Notes under the pieces: generated by a model
What the model saw: the letters and a program-made list of their open reading frames with translations, nothing else
The model's database searches: none
What the model was told of the DNA's origin: nothing
DNA from: Castor canadensis
Lineage: Eukaryota > Chordata > Mammalia > Rodentia > Castoridae
Direction of reading: 5' to 3'
Assembly (NCBI RefSeq): GCF_047511655.1
Contig: NC_133387.1
Location: forward strand, 41,582,853-41,646,852
Length of the DNA stretch: 64,000 bases
Translations under genes and position numbers: made by a program
Shown: in pieces, positions 37,560 to 48,672 of the stretch
Layout: each line of letters starts with the position of its first letter
How positions within the stretch are numbered: position 1 is the first letter of the stretch

Positions 37560-38160
37560 ATGGAGGAAGATACTTGTTTTAACCAGCATTTCGTAATTTA
37601 TGATTGCAGGGATTAGGAGCCAGCCTTCCGGCTTACTAACTGCACCTGATGTGACTCGGCAGGAAACTTCTACCAGAGATACACATTCTCCATAAGCTGG
37701 TTATCCTCATATACACTTAATCTTTTCCCAACCAATCCCCCCAAAAGAAAATAAATATTTGTAGATTAAAGGAGAACTGCCTTCTCATCCTTTACAGCTG
37801 CTGGTGTGCAAACTGGTAAGCACAGAGTGTTTAATTAATGGATAGATACCATTAGAGAGACAGCTGGACCTGCATCCAAATGAGTTTGGATTAAAGGTGC
37901 CAGGAGATAAAGATCTGAAAGTGGAAAAGCTGAACTGCAATCGGGTTCATTTATAAAAGAGGCTGTTAAAGGTCAACTGTGTTTTCTCGTGCTAGAGATA
38001 AAGAGATGCTATTAAAAACAATTGGAAAGTAATTCATAAGGGACCAGTAAGTCACTCATGTTAAATTAATTTGTCTTTCTGATAGCATTGGCACTCATGA
38101 TGGGAAAGTAAATTTACGGAAAATCAAGATCTTTCAAAAACAGCCATTGATCATGTCTTT
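37560..38160. promoter_or_regulatory. Candidate conserved noncoding (enhancer-like) block
   Basis: About 600 bp free of repeat signatures, with dense homeodomain-type core words (taattaatgg, aattaattt, attaatgg) alongside tttaaaggtcaa, gagataaag/agataaag and cagctg words. Frames are closed, so it is unlikely to be coding. The mixture of TAAT cores, nuclear-receptor-like aggtca and GATA-like gataa words resembles developmental enhancers. This is inference from composition only. Confidence 0.35.
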
Positions 38161-39485
38161 CCTGAAAGGCCACTAGAATACACTACTGCATGCCAGAACT
38201 GCTGGTACTCTCTGATCACAACACATCCATAGCTCTTTGCAGCCCCTGTCCAGGCAGAAAATTATCCAATTATTCCTAAGGATAGTAAGTGCAGTGGCAT
38301 TTCTGTAGACATGCTGAGAAGCTAGAGCCTGCTGATGCCTTCCCGCCACCTCTAGTGAACTAATCTCTAAGCCCCAGAACAACCCATCAAGAACCTACTT
38401 CCACTCTCCTGGCACTCACAACATAATAAAACATTCTATCCCACTGTTCTCCATTTAAAAACTCCCTATCTGTGCCCCAACTCCAACACCCCATGGGTTC
38501 ACACATTTGCATACCAGTATGAAAATGCTTTAGTTTACACGGAGAATGTATCTCTGGTTGTGACTGGCAGTTTATTTAACTCCCAATAGCAACATGACAT
38601 ATTTTCTTTGTTCATTTCCTCTCCTGGGTAAATCCTTCCATTCAAGCACTATGCACTCCTTTCCTCCTCTCAAGTTTCCTGACACCAGCATGTGACGTGA
38701 CAAGGGGCAACTGCTCTTAGTGCTCAGAAATGGCAGCCCTTTAAGGCACATCTTCATCTTTTTTCTGGGCAAGATGGAGGTTTGTCTATTTGCTGCTAGG
38801 CATGGGGATGAAAACAGGAAAATCCACTCCATCAGACTGTGTTCTTCGTAGGCATAAACCTAGGGGGATGATCAGGTTCTCCCCCTCTGCTTGTTGCCAA
38901 AGGAAAACTGCTTGTTGCTCTCCTTTCTTTCTTGGGGTTGAAAACTTATTGGAATCTTTCCTTCTTTAATAACGTCATGGGAATAATGAGCAATTCTGCA
39001 AAGGTCTATTGTGAACAACCTGCCTTTCCAGGCACACACTAATGACAGCCCAGTGCTGTGAGCTGCTCACTGTTTTCCCAGTGTCAGTTAGGAGTATCAG
39101 CAAGGAGAAACAAAAGGGGGTTAGAGGCAGTTAATGTCTCCCATCTTCCATTGCTCATCATTTGCAGGTTTTAATAACAGCTTTGCAATTCAGAATCTGC
39201 ACTAAAAGGAATTTCTTGATCAGATATCGCAGGGTTTCTTCTGTGCCTGTTCCCTTTGGAAAACTGGAGATATGGACACATTCAGCATTAACTGTACTAG
39301 AATTCGTGTACCTGGCTTATGTTCAGATTTCATAAACATGTTTCTAACAAGATGTGCTTTGGGCTGCAGTTGGTGGAGAAAACCCCAAAAACACAAGCAA
39401 CAAGGTAAGGAGGCTTCTCCCTCCAAAGGAAGCTAATGAGAAATAGTCCATCAAAGAAGAGGCCAAGGATAACGGTTAAGCAGCA
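38161..39485. other. Unique repeat-poor sequence
   Basis: Relatively GC-balanced, with no recognised repeats or genes. Minus-strand frames at 38572-38832 and 39220-39426 have no motif or splice borders. With 37560-38160 it makes a repeat-poor interval of about 2 kb. Confidence 0.5.
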
Positions 39486-39489
39486 GCAG

Positions 39490-39660
39490 AAGCAGCTACA
39501 GCTTACTGAGAACCTGCTATGGTGTGTACTCTACTACTTGTTTTACTTCATTATCAAGTACTGCATATATTATGAATTATTGTTTTCATTTTTCAAAGTA
39601 TTTAAGTAAAGCTTTCCTAAGATGAAATGGCTGGTAAATAGAAGAGACAGGTGGCACTGG
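39490..39660 (-). mobile_element. MIR SINE, diverged
   Basis: Reverse MIR order: cttactgagaacctgctatggtg, ttttacttcattatc, tttttcaaagtatttaag, and a degenerate aaatggctggtaaatagaag end. Confidence 0.55.
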
Positions 39661-39989
39661 TGCTCTTGTGCTAAGTGTCTGAAATCGTTTGTTGTGATTC
39701 AGAGTTTACCAATGAAATTATGGTTTGAGAAATAACCAAAATGTACAGACTGCATTTTTAGTGTTAGTCTGCCCAGTCCTCCTCCCATCTTAATGTGGAA
39801 TTATTCCTGGGGAATATTTCTTCCACCATACCAGCCATTTTTCTAAATGGCATCTGCTCTCTTCTTACAGCCTCCCCCACCGCCACCCAGTCTACACTGT
39901 GTGGACCTAAGGATGCTCACCTGCCCAAGCAAGCCTAGTCCCCAGGACTCTCCCACCTGCATGGCCATGATTGAAGTGGGCATGTGAGA

Positions 39990-40180
39990 GAGTAGCAATA
40001 TTAGTAATAACTGATAATATTAGTGATCTATGCCAGACAGTTTACAATTTAACTCCTCTTGTTCTCACAACTATTCTCCAATGTAGGTATGGTTACTATT
40101 CCCAAAATACAGAGGTGGAGAGTGAAATACAGATGACTACCTTGCCCAGGGTCACATAGAAAGTCGAAAAGCTGAGATTC
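39990..40180 (-). mobile_element. MIR SINE
   Basis: Reverse MIR: tgccagacagtttacaatttaactcctc, cacaactattctccaatgtaggtatggttactattccc, aaatacagaggtggagagtgaaa, ccttgcccagggtcacatag, aaagctgagattcc. It is nearly full length. The open frame at 39971-40159 lies within it. Confidence 0.85.
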
Positions 40181-40194
40181 CATTTGCATTAGCT

Positions 40195-40510
40195 ATTGCC
40201 ACACAAATTCTGAATTAACCACTCATGCCTGAAAACAGCAATCATTTATTCTCCCCAGTCTGGGGGTCAGATGAGTAGCAGCCGGGCTCAGTTGTGTGGC
40301 TCTGAAGGTCTTGGCTGAGCTCACTCATGCAACTGAGTCAACAGGGGTCAGCAAATGCAGCCTGGACCTATCAGGCCAGCTCTGCTTCTCTTGTGTCTTA
40401 TGCCCTGCTAGGACCTGAGAGCTGACCCGGGCATGTTCTTCTCAGAGAACAGGCAGAAGCAGAAGAGGCCTCCTGAGGCTGGACTCAGAATCAGCACACT
40501 GATATTTCCA
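40195..40510. mobile_element. Old mammalian interspersed repeat, family uncertain
   Basis: cttgaa-type cctgaaaacagcaatcatttattctcc, cagtctgggggtcag, ggctgagctcactcatgcaactg, cccgggcatgttcttctcagag, and ggactcagaatcagcacactgatatttcc match the order of a common ancient repeat also seen at 23.9 kb and perhaps 44.3 kb. The family name was not determined. Confidence 0.6.
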
Positions 40511-40514
40511 TGTC

Positions 40515-42795
40515 ATCCAAGCATGAAGACAAGAAGCAGAATGTGTAGTTGGTACTTTGTGAGGAGAACTTCATAGTCAAACAACAAAGATTCAGTGAGA
40601 AGTGAGGAATCAGTGCCAGTGCCACCATGTACCTCAAAAACTATATAATTCTTTAGGAATTTTCCATCTCAAGCTTGGGACTTTTTAGTTCCTTGTCAGT
40701 AGTAGCTAACATTGTACAACATGAATCTCTAAGCTCACAGCACTCACCTTTCACAATTTAAGAAAGAAGCAGGTCTTCAGAGGAATGTAGAGAGGATGCA
40801 GAGACAAAAGACTGAGAGAAAATTTCAGGGATGCCCAAGACCCTTGGATCAGCTGTCCTCAAGCCTCTGCTTTGTCCCTATCATTTCATTGTTTAAGTCT
40901 GCTTCTGAAGTTGTCATGACAAACTCTTGAAAGTTATTTGATTTGCTGTCAAACATTACACTAAAAAATCCTAAGCAATAATAATAATATTCTGTAACTA
41001 ATTAAAAATAAACTGCAATGATTCATGCTAACACCTGAAACACTGAACGTACACTACAAAGTATGATTTGCCCTGGTTTATGTTAGAAACTGAATGTCAA
41101 AAAGAATGGAAAGGATTAAACAGCTAACCTCAAGGACCTCATTATCTAGGAGACACCATATACATGCAGCTTGTGTCACTAACAAAGCAAGTTGTTCCTA
41201 AAGGGGGATATAAGGAGGGGTGGAATTAAACTCTGATTTGGGAAAAAACAAGAATGCCTCATGGAGGAATTGGTATATGCTGTCAAGTCCTAGGAAATAT
41301 GGAGGAACTCTATAATCTGAAAGTGAAAATGATAGGTGGAAGTGAAGGGCTTTGGGTAGGGAGAAAGTTGGTAAGGGTAATAGGCAAGGTCACAGATGTA
41401 TAAAACTACATGATATTTAATGAAGGCATCAGCATCATTTGATGGCTGACAAATATTTAAGTGAAATGTTAGAAAGAAGAATTTGCCAGCATGGCTCTAA
41501 GAGTTTTTGTAAGGGAATGGGGGCCTTGTTTACTGGCAAAATTGTTCTGCCCAACTTAGCAGGCATTATGCCCCTGAAGTGCCATGGATTATCAAAGTGC
41601 CCCTTAAGATTGTCCTCTTCCTTTTATCTTGACACTGCACTTGTAAAGCAACCTTTTCATCATAATTTTGTTTCCTACATAGGCTGTCCTCTAGGGAAGA
41701 GAAGGAGCAAACCAACCTACAGTAACATTCCAAGCCACTTGGGAGTTATTTCTTTGCATAAATTAAAAAATTGACAACCTAGTTTATAAAACAAACTCTT
41801 GGGAGTCTAGTATATAATCAAGGGTCTTTATTTTGCATAGGATAAACAAAGGTTTTCTTGGAAAATGATCATTTGGCTCACAAAGGAGGAGTGTCAGGCA
41901 CCAGGGATGCTGCAGGGCCTTCAGGGCATGGAATGTGGCTCCATGTTCTGCTTTCATCATTGTTTAGAGGCTCACTACGTGTGCAAAGATACTCACAGCT
42001 CACAAGCATAGGATCATGTGGTCAGAAATGGTTGAGAATCTTGCTCCAAACTCTGTAAAATGGAGGGAGGGTAATTCCTTGATAAAGTCAGTGTCATCAC
42101 CTTTGTTTGTTATGAGCCAACTATGCTTCTTGCCCAATCAGCCCCAAGGATAATAGATGAAATTGAATCTGAACCTAAAAGTAGAGGTAAAGATAAGGAC
42201 CCACCTCCACACTCCATACTTCTTTCCAAAGATGGAGTGTCACAATAACTTTTACTCATTTTTTGTTAATCAAGATTTGTGGTGCTTCAAATTTAACAAG
42301 TTCTGACAGGATGAAGTCTGTATAGGTCAACATTATGGGTAACCCATCTATGGAGAGGTGGAAAAATGGGGCTGAGCACCAAATGAAAAAAAGTAGATGT
42401 CTTTATCCCCTTTTATTCCCTGGGGGGTGCACTCATGTGCCTGCAACACTGACCCAGGATTTGGAATCAGCAGTGGCCCAGATGCTCGGGGAGGATGGCA
42501 CTGAGAGGTGGGGCATCCTCACAGCATATGCAGCCAAGCTCCAGCTCAGCTCAGACAGCTGATTTGCTCTTACTCCTATTCAAGAATTTCAGCATTGCTT
42601 CCAAAACAGCACCAGCCCTACAGTACTGCCCTCAGGCAGCAAGGTTTCAGTCATGAATGATTTCTCTTACTAAGTTAAACCAGGAACTACTGAGGCAGGT
42701 CAAAAACATCCCATTAATATACTGCTATGTTAAGAGTAGTTAAAACATGGTTAATTGTACAACATTGTGAAAGTGAGGCATGAAACGCAATGAAT
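40515..42795. other. Unclassified sequence, no gene recognised
   Basis: The longest frame is 111 codons (41439-41774, plus): it starts MMADKYLSEMLERRICQHGS and shows no domain. A second frame at 42335-42562 is also unrecognised. 41780-42560 is slightly GC-richer and could be an old retroelement, without proof. Confidence 0.45.
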
Positions 42796-42799
42796 AAGG

Positions 42800-42960
42800 T
42801 AATGGACATGGGAGATCAAATCTCTGTGGCTTCTTCTGTGTGTGCCCTTGAGCATGGCACAGCCTCTTTAACACAACGTCCTCATCTGTGAAAGAAGATA
42901 AGTAGACAAACTAATCTCTGGGAATCTTCCCATATTGTAAAATCTTCGATTGCACTACAG
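42800..42960 (+). mobile_element. MIR SINE
   Basis: ctgtggcttcttctgtgtgtgcccttgagcatggcac, agcctctttaacacaacgtcctcatctgtgaaag, and a tctctgggaatcttcccatattgtaaaatc tail fit MIR. Confidence 0.7.
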
Positions 42961-43479
42961 TGCCCAATTCCCAGCTTTTTCCAGGATTGATGCTGTAACT
43001 TGTTTGTTCTCAATGTGCTTCATTATTAATAAGGCTGGTGGGAACCACGGAGGAAGGAACAGTCTATATAACTGAGTCATTCTCACTAACTAATTTATAC
43101 TGCACAGGAGAACATTCAGAGCTTCACATTCAGAATCACACAAATCTGTGTTCAAATTATGACTTCCACATTGCCCAGTGTGAGGGACACTGGGAACAGA
43201 AACAACAGGACTTGGTTCCTGCTTTTAGGGGATGTTTCCTTCTCCTTGAAATTGAATCTAGGAGAAACAGGAAATGAAGATGCTAGTGTAGTCTAAGACA
43301 CCAAAGAGAAAATGTACAGGAGGCAGAGAAATAAGTGAGAATGGAGGCCAAGAGTTAAATAACTTTAAATTGGCAATAAAATTGGTACCTTTTTTGTTCT
43401 TTCTACAATGAGGACTAAAAACTCAAAAGTTTTTAACCTGTAAATTAGTGATGGTCTCAAAATGATTTTTCATGAGAAA

Positions 43480-43576
43480 TCTCCTTTGAACCAGTTATAA
43501 CATCTGTCTGATTCCCTTGCTAACAATGAGTTAAATAAATCCGTAACATGCATTAAATAAATCCGTAACATGCATT
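43480..43576 (+). repeat. 75-bp direct repeat, copy 1, with 22-bp tandem extension
   Basis: Positions 43480-43554 are identical base for base to 45033-45107. Here the last 22 bp (aaataaatccgtaacatgcatt, 43533-43554) are repeated once more in tandem at 43555-43576. The unit begins tctcctttgaaccagtt and ends ccgtaacatgcatt. It carries an aataaa word. The family is not recognised, and a local templated duplication is equally possible. Confidence 0.95.
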
Positions 43577-43804
43577 GGGGTTCAATTACAGTTCTAATGT
43601 TCTATGGACACAAATAAGAAATGGAGATAGCCAAATGAGGTGACTGCAACCTTCTCCTGCCACCTGCTGTGAGTAAGGCTATTCCACTCAACCTCATCCC
43701 CACTTTATTTTATTCACCTGGTTCTCCCTACATGTGTTATATATTGTTATCTTTGACAATTAAGGAATACTTTTTCAGGTAGCTGTCTTTTGTGAAGAAG
43801 GTGG

Positions 43805-43912
43805 AACAGTGCCTATGGTTTGCAATCACCTAGGACTGGGCTTACATCCTGAACTGACACTACTTTACTCCAGTTACATCATCTTCCTTCAAAAAGATGT
43901 ATTGAAAAGTAT
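43805..43912 (+). mobile_element. MIR SINE fragment
   Basis: ggtttgcaatcacctaggactgggcttacatcctg, ttactccagttacatcatcttcc fits the 5' half of MIR at high divergence. Confidence 0.5.
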
Positions 43913-44335
43913 CCAGCAATAAGTGACTAATAAATAATCTATAGTAGCCTATCCAATGAATCACTAGGCAACAACAAAAGAGTGAGGAGGCTCTTATATA
44001 ACACAATAGAAAGGTCATCACGATATTTTGTTATGTTGAAGAAGCAAGATACAAAAAAGTTGAAGTAGCATGTCACCTCTAGGATAGGAAGAGAAGAAAA
44101 GAATATACTTTGATATATTATTTGTATGTACTTTTGTATTGCATGTATAAAGAAACTTTAGAAGAAATCCAATAAATTATTAAAGTAGTTCACTATAGAG
44201 CTGGAGTGAAAGAGTTCAGAGCAGGGTAGGCAGAGATGAGGTGGTAAATAGATTGTCAATGTACACCTTTTAGATCAGTTTGAGTATAAGCAATGTGAAT
44301 ATATTGCTTATCTTAAATTCAAAAGAAATTTGGCA
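43913..44335. other. Unclassified sequence
   Basis: No gene or sure repeat was recognised between the MIR and the old repeat at 44340. Confidence 0.45.
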
Positions 44336-44339
44336 TGTC

Positions 44340-44650
44340 TATTTTTAAGGCAATGCAAGGTGCTATTGTAAACAAATCAAATAAATCACAAAACTCAAAG
44401 GCTTAATGCATGCTCATTTCTCAGACCAAAAGCTTGTGGTCATTTGGGGATCCAGTCTCCTTTTGAAATAGCTCTCCATCTCCACCTCCACCTCTGCATC
44501 TGACTGCAGGGACAGGAAAGGAGGCATGGGCCTGGAACTGGTGCAATCACTGCTACTCACATAACTGACCAGAATACAGCCACGTTGCCAGCCCTGACTG
44601 CAAGGAATGCTGGGAACAAATTTGGTGAATAGGTAGCCTCTCTCTGACAC
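44340..44650. mobile_element. Old interspersed repeat, family uncertain
   Basis: acaaatcaaataaatcacaaaactcaaaggctta, ctcatttctcagaccaaaagc, and ctgaccagaatacagccacgttgccagccctgactgcaaggaatgctggga follow the order of an ancient mammal-wide element. Minus-strand frames at 44414-44834 are derived from it and are not genes. Confidence 0.5.
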
Positions 44651-45032
44651 CAGTAGACTGAAGGTCAGTGTTCCATTTATGGATCCAAGGAAGTATGAGA
44701 AAGAAAATTATTTGTTTTAAAATGCTCCCAAAGTGGGCATTGCTAGTACCAGTGAGGTGTCCAGGATGGAGGTTGTATTTACTTAGGGAATTCAGAATGA
44801 GCAAATAGGTAACTATTATCCAATACATCTCCAATTGAAATCCCTGAGTTGCTTAGAGACACCTTTCCGAGTTATCTGATTCTAACCTTTCATTACCTTT
44901 GAGTTATTTCTACGGACATGCAAACGAATTGTCTGGTGGAGTGTCAGCCCTTTTCCTTTAAAAAACTACTATGGTTTCATTTGAAAATTCATTTCAATAT
45001 TCCTGATCTATAAATTTATCTATCCTCTAGAT

Positions 45033-45107
45033 TCTCCTTTGAACCAGTTATAACATCTGTCTGATTCCCTTGCTAACAATGAGTTAAATAAATCCGTAAC
45101 ATGCATT
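45033..45107 (+). repeat. 75-bp direct repeat, copy 2
   Basis: Exact copy of 43480-43554, offset by 1553 bp, same strand. It lacks the extra 22-bp tandem unit. The flanks on both sides differ completely from copy 1. Confidence 0.95.
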
Positions 45108-45359
45108 TTTTATCTCTATGAAAGTCATAATTCTAGACTTTTGAAACATGTCCAGTAACATCATTAATTGTTGAGGTTTTGTGTGGCTGGCTTTTGTTAA
45201 GCTATCTTATTTTCTTTCTTTGGTTTATTTATTGTTTTCTTCTCTTTAAGTTATGTCTATCATCACTGCCAGACAGGCTGTTATGTACTATAGCATAAAA
45301 TTAAGGTAATGAAACAATTTTACTATCTTCCACTTCCACCCCCACCCCAACTGTTAGGA

Positions 45360-45760
45360 TTCTCTGCTTGCATAATATCATTAGAAAGCCTGTTTTGCTG
45401 ACATTTCAAGCTCCCACAGAAAATGCTGTGAATCTTCTGAGAAAGCCTTATTTGCAAGATTTGTTCAACAAAGAGGTTGGATAAGAATCTTGGATTAAAC
45501 CTTCAAAGCAGCAGGCTTTTGGTTATTTTTTCCAGATTAACCTGGGAACACTTTGAAACCCTTGTCCTAATCATAATATGATTTTTTAATTCATTGGTTT
45601 TCATGAGAAACACTTCCGTAAACATATTTCTTTATAGATTTCCTTCTAATTAGCAATCTCTTTATTTTGCACTAAAATTTCCATATTTAAACTTTATCTG
45701 CAAAGGACATTTAGTATGAAGTATTAGAGAATTAGGCAACTAATGAGAAATACATTTTTC
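45360..45760. promoter_or_regulatory. Candidate conserved noncoding block
   Basis: About 400 bp without repeat signature, closed in all frames, with TAAT-core and AT-hook-like words (taattagcaatc, ttaattcattgg, gaattaggcaactaatg) and a cagattaacctggg segment. Its texture is like 37560-38160. Conservation was not tested. Confidence 0.28.
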
Positions 45761-46488
45761 CTACTGATAACATATCAAAATATATTAGTCTACCCATTAA
45801 TTTCTAGCTGCTTTGCCTCCAGGAAGCTCAGGGCCAAATTTGCAACTTGACTTTAACAACTCAGTAGGACCTACCTGTCTGCATTCCACCACTCTCCAGT
45901 CTTGGAGTTTATATGTTACCTGTTCCTTCCTTTATTTATTTATGTTTATTTCTTTTTGTTTTGTTGTATATATTTCATAAACCATCTTTATTTCTTTAGG
46001 GAATAGGTTACATATAAAGAATAAATTTGCATTGATAGATTATACATGCTTCTGTTTAAAATCTTTTATGAGGTATTCCTGGGGGAATCACAATTTCTCT
46101 TATCATTGTTCTTTCCTGGTGTATTTCCTTCAGAGACAATCAGGCATTCACATTAGATATCTTATTTAACTTATTCGTGTGCTGTGTAACCATCAAATAT
46201 ACTTTAGAAATGGAAACAAAATCTCATCAGTCTTTTTATAGACCTCTCATGGGCTTAAAAAAAAAAGACCTGGCATTATGTTTATAGGTTAAGAATGCAA
46301 TTGAACAGCTTACATCTCAAGGACTTAGGTTCAATCTACTGCACTGCAGACCCTGTTTGAGAGGTAAAAATTTCATAAAAAGAACCTGAAGTGTTGTCTT
46401 AGAAGGCAAAGGAAAACAGTTTTGTTTGTTGCCTTCCTGCTGTAGTGGGGAAGTCTCATTTAATACTATGACATGAAAAGCACACTAG
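45761..46488. other. Unique AT-rich sequence
   Basis: No gene or sure repeat recognised. T-rich stretch at 45930-45970. Confidence 0.5.
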
Positions 46489-46489
46489 T

Positions 46490-46625
46490 CTTGGAGCCCC
46501 AAATCTTGATTCAAATTCTAGTTTTGTACTCATTAAACTGTAATTTCCTATTCTTATAAAATATGGATAATAATTCACTTCACTTTTAGACTGGTTGTGA
46601 GGATTCAGGGTCAACACATTTGACA
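46490..46625 (+). mobile_element. MIR SINE
   Basis: ttggagccccaaatcttgattcaaattctag, actgtaatttcctattcttataaaatatggataataat, and tggttgtgaggattcagg fit the full MIR order. Confidence 0.8.
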
Positions 46626-47275
46626 TTGAATTGGGTTCCCTGATCCTTTTCTATTTTTCAAAAAAATTATCTCAGTGTATGCACGAACCCCCAGACTTTT
46701 AAAGCCTCTTTCTTCACGACTGGCTACCACACTCGCACAACCTTTAGCAACAGAAGTTTAGGACTTTAGATTTTACAGTACTGGGGAGATACCTGGCTGA
46801 ATGTTTGGACATAATTCATTTTTTCTTAACTAATTATGAGGAGACTTTCAATTACACATTTATTTACCTAGTAGTGCCAGACTGTGTTTTCCAAAGATTG
46901 CCTATGAGATCTTCTTCGATGTGAAAGTAAGGAATAGGAAATTAGGTTTGTGAAAGGATTTGATACTCAGTTTTAGAGTCTTTCACTTTCCAACATGGAC
47001 TCTAGCATTTCAAATTATCCTTTCAATTCTTATCTACAGTTTTTTTGGGGATGGACAGGAGGGATACCTTTTTTTGTAAGGAGAAGTGGAAAATCAACCT
47101 GTAGGTTCCTCTCCAGGAGTAGTCTCTGGCAAATTACTTTGGGGGTGAGGATGTGTTCCCTAGCTTTAAGGCTACTGCTTTTGGCAACTACTACTTTGGG
47201 GTATGATCATAGGAAAACCAGTCACAGGTCTTATATATTAGTAGAAGTTAAAAAATCAAAAATGGTGCTGGGTTC

Positions 47276-47735
47276 CTATGGTGGTTAATCTTGACTCTCA
47301 ATTTAATTGGATTGAAAGTTTAGTAAAGCCACCCTTGGGGTGTCTGTGAGGGTGTTTCTAGAGCTGATTAGATCATAAGGCCCCTGTCCTAATGAAAGAT
47401 ATAATCCATTGAGGGACTGATGGATTCAAAATTTGAATAGACTATTGGGAAGTAGAACTGTGGAAAGTGGGACTTAGAATGAGAGAGGAAATGGGTCACT
47501 GGAGGTATACCTTTGATGGGTATATCCTGACCCTGGACCCTTCCTGTTACTCCTCTTTTTTTTCCTGGCTGCTATGAGGTGAGTGACTCTCTTCCACCAC
47601 ACCCTTCCTCCAAGATGTTTCTGCCTTGCCACAGGCCTAAAAACAATGGAGCCAGACAACCATAAACCAAAATAAATGTCTTTCCTTAAATTGTTCATGT
47701 CAACTATTTTGTAACAGTGACAAAAAGTCTAACAG
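47276..47735 (+). mobile_element. MaLR-type LTR, near full length
   Basis: Starts near tggtggttaatcttgactctcaat and ends gtaacagtgacaaaaagtctaac. It includes ggtgtctgtgagggtgtttctag, ggctgctatgaggtgagtg, ccaagatgtttctgccttgccacaggcc and the polyadenylation signal in ccaaaataaatg. The minus-strand frame at 47474-47698 is LTR sequence. Confidence 0.85.
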
Positions 47736-47939
47736 CTCCATAATGGAAAAAAATTGGGGCAACTCTGATTCAACAAAGTTTCCTCATTGTATTTCTCAGA
47801 ATATGTGCCTCTCTAACAATGTGGAGGATATAAAATGCAACATTTCACTAATAGATTTGGATATGAAACTTTTTTTTTCTAATGAAGCATGATATAAGAA
47901 TAGTGTTCAATTGAATGTGCTTCCATACAAACACCAACT

Positions 47940-48305
47940 GTTTTAGTGATCTATTGCTGTATACAAATTGCCATAAACTTAGCTAAAAACAACACACATT
48001 TATTATCTCACAGTGTATATGGGTCAGGAGTCTGAGTATGACTTAGTTTGGTCCTCTTCAGGACTGTGATCAATGTACCACCTCAGGGCAGCATCACATC
48101 TGAATGTTTGACTGGAAAAAAATTCACTCCTCAATCAGATTATTGGCAGAATTTGCTTCCTTGCAGTTATATAGCTGTAGGACTGAAAGTCTTGGTTTCT
48201 GGCTGTCTGTGACCTGTAGGCCATCCTCTGTTCTAACAGCCCCCTTCATTTCCTTGTCACTTGGATGATCTTTCATTAAAGCCAACAAATGAGCAAAATT
48301 TTGTC
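47940..48305. mobile_element. Old interspersed repeat, family uncertain
   Basis: tgatctattgctgtatacaaattgccataaacttag, aaaacaacacacatttattatctcacag, ggtcaggagtctgagtatgacttag, and attggcagaatttgcttccttgcag reproduce a well-known ancient mammalian repeat. It is followed at once by a reverse MaLR LTR. Confidence 0.65.
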
Positions 48306-48319
48306 TTTGTCTGTTTGGT

Positions 48320-48384
48320 TTATAAACTGTTCATAATCCATAAATCCATATAAACAGTTTATAAGCCACTGTGTGGCTTATAAA
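48320..48384. repeat. Nested inverted repeats (alternative hairpins)
   Basis: ttataaactgtt (48320-48331) pairs with aacagtttataa (48353-48364). The right arm overlaps a second perfect hairpin, tttataagccac (48358-48369) with gtggcttataaa (48373-48384) around a 3-base loop. The two stems are mutually exclusive. Confidence 0.85.
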
Positions 48385-48672
48385 TTACAGAAATTGATTT
48401 CTTACAGTTTTTGAGGCTGAAGAGTCAAAGATCAAGGTCCCCAGAAGATTCAATGTCTGCTGAGAGCCTGCTTTCTGGCTCATGAATAGTGCCTTCTCAC
48501 CGTGTCCCCAGCTAGTGGAAAGGTCAAGGCAGCTCTCTGGGGCCTCTTTTATTTGGGCACCCATTTTCATGAACTTCCCAAAGACTCCACTTCCTAATGC
48601 CATCACTGTGGGCATTAAAATTTCAACTTAAGAATTTGGGGAGGGCACAATACTCAAACCATAAAAAGTCAC
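48365..48672 (-). mobile_element. MaLR (MLT1-like) LTR, reverse orientation
   Basis: tgtgtggcttataaattacagaaattgatttcttacagttt, gaggctgaagagtcaaagatcaaggtcc, gccttctcaccgtgtccc, ctcttttatttgggcacc and ggggagggcacaatactcaaaccataa match the reverse complement of an MLT1 LTR. Confidence 0.8.

Noticed and set aside
41439-41774. 111-codon plus frame starting MMADKYLSEM
   Set aside because: No recognised domain or splice borders; kept only as an unclassified remark.
43480-43576. CRISPR-like or satellite repeat
   Set aside because: Only two copies of the 75-bp unit and one extra 22-bp unit; no regular spacer array.
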